DNA from: a virus
Direction: 5' to 3' (one strand)
IMG/VR virus record: IMGVR_UViG_3300016457_000288
Coordinates: 1 to 22,212 of that record
Length of the DNA: 22,212 bases
The notes beneath the pieces were generated by a model that saw nothing but the letters and a program-made list of their open reading frames with translations, ran no database searches and was not told where the DNA came from. This document shows, one piece after another, positions 1-6,708 of this stretch. Position 1 is the first letter of the stretch. Every line of letters begins with the position of its first letter. A program made the translations under genes and the position numbers.

Positions 1-117
1 ACGTGGAATTTTAAAGTTGAGTCCTTGACTTCTTTAAAGGGGATTAATAAAATTATGGTAAATATACTAGCAAGTCTGAGGAACTCAAAAGACAAGAGTG
101 ACTTATTTTTAAGATAG
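1..117 (+). CDS. C-terminal end of an unrecognised protein (cut by window edge)
   Basis: The frame is open from base 1 to a TAG at 115-117, giving 38 codons with no stop upstream inside the window. The end reads NILASLRNSKDKSDLFLR, a hydrophilic basic/acidic tail that looks like real coding. An in-frame ATG at 55 has an AAGGGGA stretch 11 bases upstream, so a 20-residue peptide starting there is also possible. A promoter-like sequence lies inside it at 25-53. The family is not recognisable from this much sequence. Confidence 0.4.
   Translation, partial: TWNFKVESLTSLKGINKIMVNILASLRNSKDKSDLFLR
25..53 (+). promoter_or_regulatory. Candidate sigma70-type promoter
   Basis: TTGACT at 25-30 and TAAAAT at 48-53 are separated by exactly 17 bases; each hexamer matches the consensus at five of six positions. 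Transcription would begin near base 60 and run into the gene starting at 130 and on to the terminase genes. It lies within an apparently open frame, and AT-rich DNA produces chance matches, so this is only a candidate. Confidence 0.35.
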
Positions 118-129
118 TTGAAGTGAAAT

Positions 130-438
130 ATGATAGATTATAGTTATATAAACGAATTTACAGCAATTAAAGAACTCCCGAGTATTTGGCACGCACCCGA
201 TGCTTACATTAAACAGCATGTTGAGCACGTTCTTTCTTATCATTCCCACCTTGAACGAAACTTAATTGTATTTTTATTTAAAAAGAGCATGAAATACGGT
301 GGAACAGCCCAAGTATGTAATAAACAAATCAATGCTATTTTAAACGCATACAACGTTCAATTTATATTGTTTTTGGTAAGCGTGGGTCTTTTGGATTTTT
401 CCTTGAAAAAAAGATTGCTAACCAGCCGCTTGACTTGA
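130..438 (+). pseudogene. N-terminal half of an interrupted phage metallopeptidase
   Basis: The ORF has 102 codons. Residues about 21-75, with the stretch YHSHLERNLIVFLFKK, resemble the N-terminal half of the small phage putative metallopeptidases (PhageMetallopep type), which run a helical N-terminus, a His-Leu motif, an LF(R/K) strand and a central strand before HExxH. The resemblance stops near residue 75 (base about 355). The last 27 residues look like unrelated out-of-frame sequence, because another frame through the same bases is coding-like up to 464. The missing C-terminal half, with HELEH, lies at 722-988. The start at 130 has only a weak ribosome site. I infer one gene split by an insertion; the family call is from memory of its pattern. 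Confidence 0.5.
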
Positions 439-464
439 CCACTAATGGAGATTGGCATGAATGA
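354..464 (+). pseudogene. 5'-truncated gene fragment inside the interrupting segment
   Basis: In the frame ending at TGA 462-464 there are 36 coding-like residues, including VFGKRGSFGFFLEKKIANQP and the ending LDLTTNGDWHE. That frame is open back to a stop at 321-323 but has no ATG, GTG or TTG early enough to start it, so it looks like the tail of a gene whose head is missing. The stop overlaps the ATG of the next small gene (457), as in an ordinary phage operon. The function is unknown. Confidence 0.4.
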
Positions 465-624
465 TTTGGAGTTTTTACAAGAATTAAAAGAAAATATTAT
501 TCTTGGTGTTGCAGATATAACTCGACACGAGATGGCTCTTACGATGGTTGATGACTGGATTGACGAATTGGAACACGAAAAACAACAAGCTGTTGCAGCG
601 GAGCGAAAAAACCGTGCCCGCTGA
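457..624 (+). CDS. Small acidic/helical hypothetical protein (55 aa)
   Basis: ATG at 457 has GGAG at 447-450 with normal spacing; an in-frame ATG at 445 lacks a ribosome site. The 55-residue product begins MNDLEFLQELKENI, carries a DDWIDELEHEKQQ stretch, and ends with basic residues. It looks like one amphipathic helix pair with no membrane segment. Its start overlaps the stop of the preceding fragment by eight bases, which supports real translation. It is the only complete gene within the segment that separates the two metallopeptidase halves. The family is not recognised. Confidence 0.5.
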   Translation: MNDLEFLQELKENIILGVADITRHEMALTMVDDWIDELEHEKQQAVAAERKNRAR

Positions 625-653
625 ACTATATCGTTATAACAACAGAGGATAAA

Positions 654-743
654 ATGGATGATAAAAGGAAACAAATATTTGATTATAATCCATCGGATGA
701 ATTTGTAAATGCTTTTAACAAATGGATTTTATTATTTGTCTGA
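654..743 (+). pseudogene. 3'-truncated N-terminal gene fragment (29 codons)
   Basis: ATG 654 follows AGAGGAT at 644-650, a good ribosome site. The product starts MDDKRKQIFDYNPSDEFVNA and terminates at TGA 741-743 just after it runs into the second metallopeptidase half, whose frame opens about base 722. I infer the head of a gene whose body was lost at the junction. It could instead be a real 29-residue peptide. Confidence 0.4.
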
Positions 744-988
744 ACTGGCAAATTTGGATAACCCTTACTAATTCACAGAAAGATGCATTAGTAGATCATG
801 AACTCGAACATTGTAAATACGATAAAAATGACAGACCAATTATGATTGATCATGATATTGAGGAATTTACTTGCGTGGTTGATCGTCATGGATTATGGAC
901 GACGGGATTACAACGGATGGAACAATCCATGAAACGCAGACGACCGATACAGTCAAATAATAAGGTTGCGTTAGGAATAGTGAAATAA
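722..988 (+). pseudogene. C-terminal catalytic half of a phage metallopeptidase (HELEH)
   Basis: The 88-codon frame carries HELEH (residues 26-30, after ALVD) followed by IEEFTCVVDRHGLW. This is the zinc-binding HExxH helix and downstream Glu region of small phage metallopeptidases, where a typical motif is LDHELCHC followed by HD(V/I)EEF and RHGLW. The putative catalytic residues are all present. The only ATG in frame, at 722, has no Shine-Dalgarno and begins inside a core strand (DFIICLN), so the half lacks its normal start; the matching N-terminal half is at 130-357. Either the gene is dead, or the two halves are made separately, which is less likely without a ribosome site here. Confidence 0.55.
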
Positions 989-989
989 A

Positions 990-1178
990 TTGATATATCA
1001 ATTACATTGGCAATATAAAAATGGGAAAACAGAAATGAAAGTGCAAAGAGATATAAATTCTCATGATGAAATGCGTACTTTTGTAAATGAGACACAGGAA
1101 GAATATCAAGTACCTGACAATGTTATTTGGATGGCATGCAATGAGAAGTCAAAATATTTTATACCCCTTAATAACTAA
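990..1178 (+). CDS. Small hypothetical phage protein (62 aa)
   Basis: The frame opens with TTG at 990, two bases after the previous stop, and AGGAA lies about 12 bases upstream. An internal ATG at 1035 would give a 47-residue form. The product reads as a compact soluble domain: LHWQYKNGKTEMK, an acidic helix, then VIWMACNEKSKYFIP. It contains no catalytic motif. It lies in the short-gene run just ahead of the terminase genes, where phages carry poorly known accessory proteins. The start is uncertain; the coding character is good. Confidence 0.55.
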   Translation: MIYQLHWQYKNGKTEMKVQRDINSHDEMRTFVNETQEEYQVPDNVIWMACNEKSKYFIPLNN

Positions 1179-1213
1179 ATGGAATGATTGAATAAAATTA
1201 ATAGGAAACTAAT

Positions 1214-1786
1214 GTGGTACGAAGAACAATGACAAATGGGAAGAAGAAAAGGACACACTTGAGTAAGGATGATCCACTTCGTCCATTAACAACAAAGCAA
1301 CAACGCTTTGTAGATTTTTATGATGGGAATGCAACAGATGCAGCTAGGAAAGCAGGATACAAAGGGAATACGTTGACGTTGGGTCAGGTGGGAGATCAGA
1401 ACTTAAAAAAAATTAATATAGTGCATGCATTGAGGAAAAGAGAGGATAAACGGAATAATCCGCATATAGCAACAAGGGAGGAAAGACAAGCTTTTTGGAC
1501 TCGTGTATTGAGAGGAGAGGAATTATCTAGTGTGATTATTGGTGCTGGTAAGGCGCAAAGGGTGGAAATGTGCGGGCCTAAAATGCCGGATCGATTAAAA
1601 GCATCTGAATTGCTTGGACGATCCGAAGCTGATTTTATAGACACAACTAAACTTACTGGACCAAATGGTGGGCCGATTCAAACGCAACATGTCCCCGTAG
1701 ATCTTTCAGATTTCAGTGACAGTGAACTGACGGTTATGGAAAAACTAGGATTTTCGAAAGGTAAAGATGAGCCCAGTATTAGCTGA
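1214..1786 (+). CDS. terS: Terminase small subunit
   Basis: The 190-residue protein recognises phage DNA and recruits the large subunit for packaging. A basic N-terminus (GKKKRTHLSKDD) precedes a Terminase_2-like region: LTTKQQRFVDFYDGNATDAA then RKAGYKG, the usual helix-turn-helix start of this family. A second conserved block, REERQAFWTRVLRG followed by MPDRLKASELLGRSEADF, is the oligomerisation part. The start is GTG 1214 with AGGAAA just upstream; the overlapping ATG at 1212 is out of frame and closes after six codons. The gene overlaps the large subunit by 20 bases, as is normal for this pair. Confidence 0.9.
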   Translation: MVRRTMTNGKKKRTHLSKDDPLRPLTTKQQRFVDFYDGNATDAARKAGYKGNTLTLGQVGDQNLKKINIVHALRKREDKRNNPHIATREERQAFWTRVLRGEELSSVIIGAGKAQRVEMCGPKMPDRLKASELLGRSEADFIDTTKLTGPNGGPIQTQHVPVDLSDFSDSELTVMEKLGFSKGKDEPSIS

Positions 1787-3359
1787 AAATCATATTGCGA
1801 TGGCACGTGGAAAAGAACCAAAGCAGATCCGTGCTTTAAAAGCAGTACAGTTTCCGACAACAATTAAAGCAGAACGTTGTCGAAGATCCTATTTTCATTT
1901 CATGCAGGAATTTTGGGGGGAAGTATCAAGTGATCCGCCTCAATGGAATTGGCATATTGAATATCTTGCTGAACAGCTTTCTCAAATAGCACAGGATGTA
2001 GCTGATAAAAAGGTAAAGAAACATGATTTAATAATAAATATTCCACCAGGAACAACGAAGTCAATTTCATGTAGTATTATGTTTCCTCCGTGGTGTTGGA
2101 CGAAATGGCCCTGGATGCGATTTATTGTGTCCAGTTATTCTGGCGCATTGTCTTTAGAACATGCTGAGTATTCCAGAGATTTAATTCGTTCTGATAAATA
2201 CAAACGGTTATTTCCTGAAATAGGAATTAAACAGGACAAGGATACAAAGTCCAATTTTCGGATACAGCGAACTGTAATGAAGAAAGTCAGAGGGGAAGAT
2301 GGAAAGTTTCATAATGTATCTAAGATTGAGCCAGGAGGGAATAGGTACAGTACATCTGTTGGGGGTACATTAACTGGATTTCATGGGCATATTTTATTGG
2401 TTGATGATCCACTTGATCCTAATAGAGCAATAAGTCCGGTTGAATTAGCTTCTGCGAATAGATGGTTGGATCAAACGCTTAGCACGAGGAAAGTTGACAA
2501 AGCGATTACTCCTACTATTTTAATTATGCAGCGTTTGCATCAGGATGATCCCACTGGACATATTTTAGCAAAGAATAAAAAGAACGTTTTTCATATTTGT
2601 TTACCTGGGGAAATCTACTCACCTAAATATAGGGAGAGGGTGAGGCCAGTTGATTTTGTAAGGAAATACAAAGATGGACTGCTTGATCCGGGCAGGATGA
2701 GTCGTAGTGTTTTAGCAGAAATGGAAGTGGATCTTGGTCAATATGGGTATGCTGGTCAGGTAGGACAACATCCAACTCCTCCAGGTGGTGGAATGTTTAA
2801 GGTTGATCATTTTCAAGTTGTGGATTCTGCATCTGCTGTTGTAGGAAAAGTTGAGAACACCGTTAGATATTGGGATAAGGCAGGGACTGCTGAGGGAGGC
2901 ACGTATACTGTTGGGGTCAAGATGAGCAAAATAGTGTCTTCAAAAGGGAATAAGTATTTAATCCATGATGTCAAACGAGGGCAATGGGCAAGTAATGAGA
3001 GAGAAGATATTATAAAGGAAACAGCGGAAGCTGACGGGAGGGGCGTGTATGTGTGGGCTGAGCAAGAACCAGGGTCAGGAGGGAAAGATTCCATTAATGC
3101 GACAATTCAGAATTTAGATGGGTTTGTAGTAAAAGCAGATCTTCCAGTAGGGAATAAAGTGTATCGAGCTGATCCGTACAGCGTGCAAGTGAATAATGGG
3201 AATGTGTATTTGTTACGAGCTGATTGGAATGGACCATTTAAGGACGAGCATGGGTTTTTCCCATTTAGTACGTATAAAGATCAAGTGGATGCATCAGCTG
3301 GGGCATACAGTAAGTTGATCCAGAAGAAAAAACACTTCGGTACTTGGGGAAGAAGATAA
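1767..3359 (+). CDS. terL: Terminase large subunit (packaging ATPase and nuclease)
   Basis: The 530-residue motor pumps DNA into the prohead and cuts the concatemer. The ATPase half has a Walker A-type loop IPPGTTKS at residues 92-99 (variant, as is common in phage terminases), Walker B HILLVDDPLD at 208-217, and a coupling-type segment IMQRLHQDD at 253-261. The nuclease half has acidic clusters at YWDKAGT (D370), WAEQEPGSGGKD (about 430-441) and KDQVDASAGA (D505/D508), matching the RNase H-like Terminase_6C fold. ATG 1767 has AAAGGT upstream; ATG 1800 is an alternative. The length is typical. Confidence 0.95.
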   Translation: MSPVLAENHIAMARGKEPKQIRALKAVQFPTTIKAERCRRSYFHFMQEFWGEVSSDPPQWNWHIEYLAEQLSQIAQDVADKKVKKHDLIINIPPGTTKSISCSIMFPPWCWTKWPWMRFIVSSYSGALSLEHAEYSRDLIRSDKYKRLFPEIGIKQDKDTKSNFRIQRTVMKKVRGEDGKFHNVSKIEPGGNRYSTSVGGTLTGFHGHILLVDDPLDPNRAISPVELASANRWLDQTLSTRKVDKAITPTILIMQRLHQDDPTGHILAKNKKNVFHICLPGEIYSPKYRERVRPVDFVRKYKDGLLDPGRMSRSVLAEMEVDLGQYGYAGQVGQHPTPPGGGMFKVDHFQVVDSASAVVGKVENTVRYWDKAGTAEGGTYTVGVKMSKIVSSKGNKYLIHDVKRGQWASNEREDIIKETAEADGRGVYVWAEQEPGSGGKDSINATIQNLDGFVVKADLPVGNKVYRADPYSVQVNNGNVYLLRADWNGPFKDEHGFFPFSTYKDQVDASAGAYSKLIQKKKHFGTWGRR

Positions 3360-3361
3360 TA

Positions 3362-3493
3362 ATGGGTAAGTTAGGAGAATTAACAATTGATGTAAAATTA
3401 GGGAAAGCAGTTCGTTCCATTCTCAGATTACTTGATGTTTTACCCGACAATGATGTCCAAGAAGATGAAACTTGGACATCATTGTCGGGATGA
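3362..3493 (+). CDS. Short ORF, probable N-terminal part of a broken gene (43 aa)
   Basis: ATG 3362 directly follows the terL stop. The product starts MGKLGELTIDVKLGKAVRSI and continues LRLLDVLP, good amphipathic coding sequence. The last 15 residues are encoded by the perfect inverted repeat at 3443-3489 and look unlike natural protein. The ORF at 3450-3593 in another frame continues with equally coding-like sequence (DELSAEAQDKVKRVRKEV). I infer one ancestral small protein of roughly 70-80 residues disrupted by the palindrome. If both ORFs are real they overlap by 44 bases. Confidence 0.45.
   Translation: MGKLGELTIDVKLGKAVRSILRLLDVLPDNDVQEDETWTSLSG
3443..3489. repeat. Perfect 19-bp inverted repeat (hairpin) with 9-base loop
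   Basis: The left arm cccgacaatgatgtccaag (3443-3461) and right arm cttggacatcattgtcggg (3471-3489) are exact reverse complements, separated by aagatgaaa. Pairing stops immediately at both ends (A/A). No run of T follows, so it is not an ordinary terminator. It sits at the point where coding changes frame between two tiny ORFs. Confidence 0.9.
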
Positions 3494-3593
3494 ATTAAGT
3501 GCAGAAGCACAAGATAAAGTAAAACGAGTGCGGAAAGAGGTTACATTATTTTTGGCTGAAAGTGAATATTTAGTAACAAAAGATGAGAGATAA
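3450..3593 (+). CDS. Short ORF, probable C-terminal part of a broken gene (47 aa or less)
   Basis: The frame ends at TAA 3591-3593, five bases before the portal start. Tandem ATGs at 3450 and 3453 lie within the left arm of the inverted repeat, and others are at 3435 and 3465; none has a clear ribosome site. After the repeat-derived residues the product reads RDELSAEAQDKVKRVRKEV and ends FLAESEYLVTKDER, a charged helical tail. It fits as the continuation of the 3362 ORF in a shifted frame. The family is unknown. Confidence 0.4.
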   Translation: MMSKKMKLGHHCRDELSAEAQDKVKRVRKEVTLFLAESEYLVTKDER

Positions 3594-3598
3594 TTTGA

Positions 3599-5005
3599 GT
3601 GTCAGATAAAATAACAAAGAAAGCTACAGTGGAGGAAATAAAAGTAGCTCAAGCAAAATTGAAACGAATTCATGCGTTGTCTGAACTCGTGTCTCGTGCG
3701 CAATTGCTTTCTCGTGCGGGAAAACAATATGGAGGGGATCGTGATCTATATGAAACATTAGGATATCTCAGAAATCCAACATATGCTGATTTTTATGAAA
3801 AGTATAAACGGCAAGATATAGCAAAACGGATTAATGATGCTCCTGTATCTGCCACTTGGCGGGGAAGGTTTGAAATCAAAGAGAATGAGGAAGCAGAAGA
3901 AACTGAATTTGAAAAAGCTTGGAAGACGATGGCTAAGAATCTTCGGTTGTTTTCTAAATTCACTCGTTTAGATCGTCTTGTGGGATTAGGTTCTTATGGG
4001 ATTTTGTTATGTGGGTATAATGATATCCAACAAATATCAGAACTTAGTAAACCAGTACAAGTCGCAGAAGGCAGAAGGAAACTATTGTATGTGCAACCAT
4101 ATTCATCTGAGAGTGCCCCAATTGCAGAGTATGTGAAAGATCCCACTGATGCACGATATGGGTTGCCGAGAATTTATAGAGTACAATTAAAATCTTCTAC
4201 TACGAATTCAACGGTGGAAACGCTTGTCCATTATAGTCGGGTAATTCATGTAGCAGAGGGTTTATTGGAAGATGAAGTGCATGGGGAGCCTCGATTGTTA
4301 GTTGGATTGAATAGATTGTTTGATTTGGAGAAAATTGTTGGTGGCTCTGCTGAAATGTTCTGGAGGGGGGCTCGACCCGGATATGCGTTGATTGCAGATG
4401 TTGATGCTGAGATGGATATGGGAGCGGCGGAAGCAAGTGCTTTTCAAGATGAGCTTGATGAATTTGAGCATAATCTTAGGCGGTGGTTGCGATTACAGGG
4501 GGCAGAAGTGCAATCGTTGGCGCCACAAGTGGTTAGCCCGAAAGATCATATTGATGTTCAGATTAATATGATAAGTGCAGCTTACGGAATTCCGAAGAGG
4601 ATTTTAACCGGTTCTGAAAGAGGTGAGTTAGCAAGTTCTCAAGATGAAAAAGCATGGAAGGAGAAGATTGAGGATCGTAGATTAGATTATGCAGAAGATC
4701 AAATTGTTCGTCCATTCATTGATAATCAATTAGAATTTGGTACATTGCCTGCTTTATCTGCATTGGAACAGGAGTCAGGATATACTGTTAAATGGTCCGG
4801 GCTTTGGGAACAAACGGCCAAAGAGAAGGCAGATATCAGCAAAACAAAGTCCGAGGCATTGGTGAAGTACACTGATAGTTTACAAGCATCGATGATATTT
4901 CCACCGAAGTCATTTTTCAAGCAGATTTTGGGAATGTCAGAGGCGCAAATTGAAGCACTTGAGGAAGAAATGGAAGGCATGGTATTTGAAGCGGAAGAGG
5001 AATAA
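3599..5005 (+). CDS. Portal protein (DUF1073-like)
   Basis: The 468-residue protein would form the dodecameric ring at the packaging vertex through which DNA enters and leaves. Recognised from the pattern: GKQYGGDRDLYETLGY near the N-terminus, IAKRINDAPVSATWRG, a central RLDRLVGLGSYGILLCGYND, FWRGARPGYAL, and IPKRILTGSERGELASSQD about residues 331-349 followed by ERRLDYAEDQIVRPFIDN-like sequence, all characteristic of the DUF1073/Phage_portal family. The C-terminus is strongly acidic. The start is GTG 3599 with a weak GAGAGA upstream. Its position directly after terL and before a MuF gene agrees. Confidence 0.88.
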   Translation: MSDKITKKATVEEIKVAQAKLKRIHALSELVSRAQLLSRAGKQYGGDRDLYETLGYLRNPTYADFYEKYKRQDIAKRINDAPVSATWRGRFEIKENEEAEETEFEKAWKTMAKNLRLFSKFTRLDRLVGLGSYGILLCGYNDIQQISELSKPVQVAEGRRKLLYVQPYSSESAPIAEYVKDPTDARYGLPRIYRVQLKSSTTNSTVETLVHYSRVIHVAEGLLEDEVHGEPRLLVGLNRLFDLEKIVGGSAEMFWRGARPGYALIADVDAEMDMGAAEASAFQDELDEFEHNLRRWLRLQGAEVQSLAPQVVSPKDHIDVQINMISAAYGIPKRILTGSERGELASSQDEKAWKEKIEDRRLDYAEDQIVRPFIDNQLEFGTLPALSALEQESGYTVKWSGLWEQTAKEKADISKTKSEALVKYTDSLQASMIFPPKSFFKQILGMSEAQIEALEEEMEGMVFEAEEE

Positions 5006-5020
5006 GAGATAGGCAGAATC

Positions 5021-6541
5021 ATGCAAGTATTGTCTCAAATACAAAATTCACGTGAACGGAAACTTGCTGGAGCGATTGGGGTTGGCTTTTTGTTAAACAA
5101 TATGGCTAATTACGATCCGACACATACTACTGTGTTACGCAATCGGTTTGTTAGTGAGATGAGAAAACGTTTCAGGGAATTACGGGGAGTTATTCGTAAA
5201 GCTGTTATTGATCAGGATGTGTTGGGACTTGTTAAACCGGAGACTTATGCATTAGATATTCCTATGCAAAGGGCATTTGATTTTAGATTATCCTCAGAGA
5301 AGATTGATGGATTCATGGGATGGTTAAAAACACAAGAAGATAAGGGAGTATTGGAAATAATTACTTCTCCACAAGTTGGAGGCGCAATTGAGGAACCTTG
5401 GACGAATAAATATATTCAATCCGCCTACAAGAAAGGATTACAGCGGTCCAGAGCAGAATTAAGGAAAGCTGGTTATCCAGTACCCCCTCCGGTTGATGAT
5501 ATGTTTGGTGGGATCAATGCAATATTTCAAGGGCCTGTGCATTCTGATGCTGCTGGAATTTTAATGAGTCGAACGTATAACGAGTTAAAAGGCATTACCG
5601 CAGGAATGGATCAACAGATTAGTAGAGTACTTTCCCAAGGCATAATTGATGGATATGGTCCTGCAACAATGGCGAGGGAAATGAATAATGTTATTAAGAA
5701 ACAAGGAGAGACATTAGCAACGGAGTATATGCGGGCTGAACAAAGAGCAGTGATATTAGCACGCACAGAAATAATTCACGCCCACAACGAGGCGAGTTTG
5801 CAAGAATTTGCAAATTGGGAAGTGGAAGGGGTCAAGACATTAGTTGAGAGTGTTGGTGCTTGGGATAGCCGGATGTGTCAAAAATGTATGGACTTAGCTG
5901 GTATGGATCTTGGGAATGGTCCTGGAATATTTACAAGGAGTCAATGGCGGAACTATTTTCCGGCGCACCCATGTTGCCGTTGTGCCCCGGTTCCAATGGA
6001 TGTGACTGGGGAAAAGAAAGGGAAGGAACTAGCCCCGAGTAGGGATGTCGATTCTGAGTGGAAGTCACTAATGTCGAGAAATGAAGCGGAGGAATGGGTA
6101 AAGGGTTCTGCTCTTGAAAAAGAAGTTTATTACCACGGAACCTCTTCCAATTTACGGGATAGTATTAAACGGAATGGATTTATACCCGGTGAAGGGAGCC
6201 GCGGGGCGGCCTATGGTGAAGGCGTTTATCTTTCTAAAAATCTTGGTATCGCTTCAAAATTTTCCGCTTTCCATAAAAATCCAGCATTGATCAGGACTAA
6301 GGTTAGAGTAATGAAGCCTTATATTGTAAAGGATGTCGACGATTGGCTTTCTATTTGGGATAAAGCAACGGTAGAAGGGTTCGATTTTCGCAAAGCTAGC
6401 CATGTTCAAAAGTATTTTCAGAAACATGGGTACGATGCTTTAGATGTAACAAATTACGAACCTATGGGAGGGATGGTGATTTGGGGACGGAAAGGAAAAA
6501 CTGTAAAAAAGATTACAAGTTTAATGAATGCTTCGGATTGA
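5021..6541 (+). CDS. MuF-like head morphogenesis protein with C-terminal ADP-ribosyltransferase-like domain
   Basis: The protein has 506 residues. Residues about 175-330 form a Phage Mu F-like minor head domain: ILARTEIIHAHNEASLQEFA, then WDSRMCQKCMDLAG (C286, C289) and AHPCCRCAPVPMD (H316, C318, C319, C321), the usual Cys/His cluster. After a linker, residues 364-500 resemble a PARP-like ADP-ribosyltransferase: VYYHGTSSNLRDSIKRNGF (H372), GEGVYLSKN (Y403), KHGYDALDV, and a final EPMGGMVIWGRKG. The H and Y of the H-Y-E triad are visible; E480 is the best third residue but its spacing is uncertain. MuF proteins carrying toxin-like C-terminal domains are known in phages. The protein is likely packaged in the head and delivered with DNA. 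Confidence 0.83.
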   Translation: MQVLSQIQNSRERKLAGAIGVGFLLNNMANYDPTHTTVLRNRFVSEMRKRFRELRGVIRKAVIDQDVLGLVKPETYALDIPMQRAFDFRLSSEKIDGFMGWLKTQEDKGVLEIITSPQVGGAIEEPWTNKYIQSAYKKGLQRSRAELRKAGYPVPPPVDDMFGGINAIFQGPVHSDAAGILMSRTYNELKGITAGMDQQISRVLSQGIIDGYGPATMAREMNNVIKKQGETLATEYMRAEQRAVILARTEIIHAHNEASLQEFANWEVEGVKTLVESVGAWDSRMCQKCMDLAGMDLGNGPGIFTRSQWRNYFPAHPCCRCAPVPMDVTGEKKGKELAPSRDVDSEWKSLMSRNEAEEWVKGSALEKEVYYHGTSSNLRDSIKRNGFIPGEGSRGAAYGEGVYLSKNLGIASKFSAFHKNPALIRTKVRVMKPYIVKDVDDWLSIWDKATVEGFDFRKASHVQKYFQKHGYDALDVTNYEPMGGMVIWGRKGKTVKKITSLMNASD

Positions 6542-6576
6542 GCAGAGAAGGGGATTCGTACTATACGAGGAGATTA

Positions 6577-6708
6577 ATGGCAATGTCAGTTAAAGACGGA
6601 AAAGGACCGAGGGGCAGGGGTCCAAGAGATGGTAGAGGCGGTGGTACAGGACGAAGCCCATCTCGTTCTGGTGGAAGAAAGACTGGTGGAAGAAAAGGAA
6701 CTTGTTAA
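6577..6708 (+). CDS. Gly/Arg-rich basic peptide (43 aa)
   Basis: ATG 6577 follows GAGGAG (6567-6572). The frame extends upstream to 6481, but that part overlaps the MuF gene and has no ribosome site. After MAMSVKDG the product is almost entirely G, R, K, S, P and T (GPRGRGPRDGRGGG, then GGRKTGGRKGTC). It is predicted to be disordered and highly basic, suggesting nucleic-acid or acidic-partner binding; no family is assigned. The stop touches the ATG of the homing endonuclease, so its original neighbour was probably the protease-scaffold gene at 7796. Confidence 0.6.
   Translation: MAMSVKDGKGPRGRGPRDGRGGGTGRSPSRSGGRKTGGRKGTC

Noticed and set aside
355-724. Group I intron splitting the metallopeptidase gene
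   Set aside because: The segment has coding-like reading frames with their own ribosome sites and I could not find convincing intron core elements; a foreign gene slice fits better.
3443-3489. Rho-independent terminator
   Set aside because: The hairpin is strong but no T-run follows, and the portal gene needed for the same module lies directly downstream.
6481-6708. 75-residue ORF starting inside the MuF gene
   Set aside because: The first 32 codons are a shadow of the MuF frame without a ribosome site; ATG 6577 after GAGGAG is the likely start.
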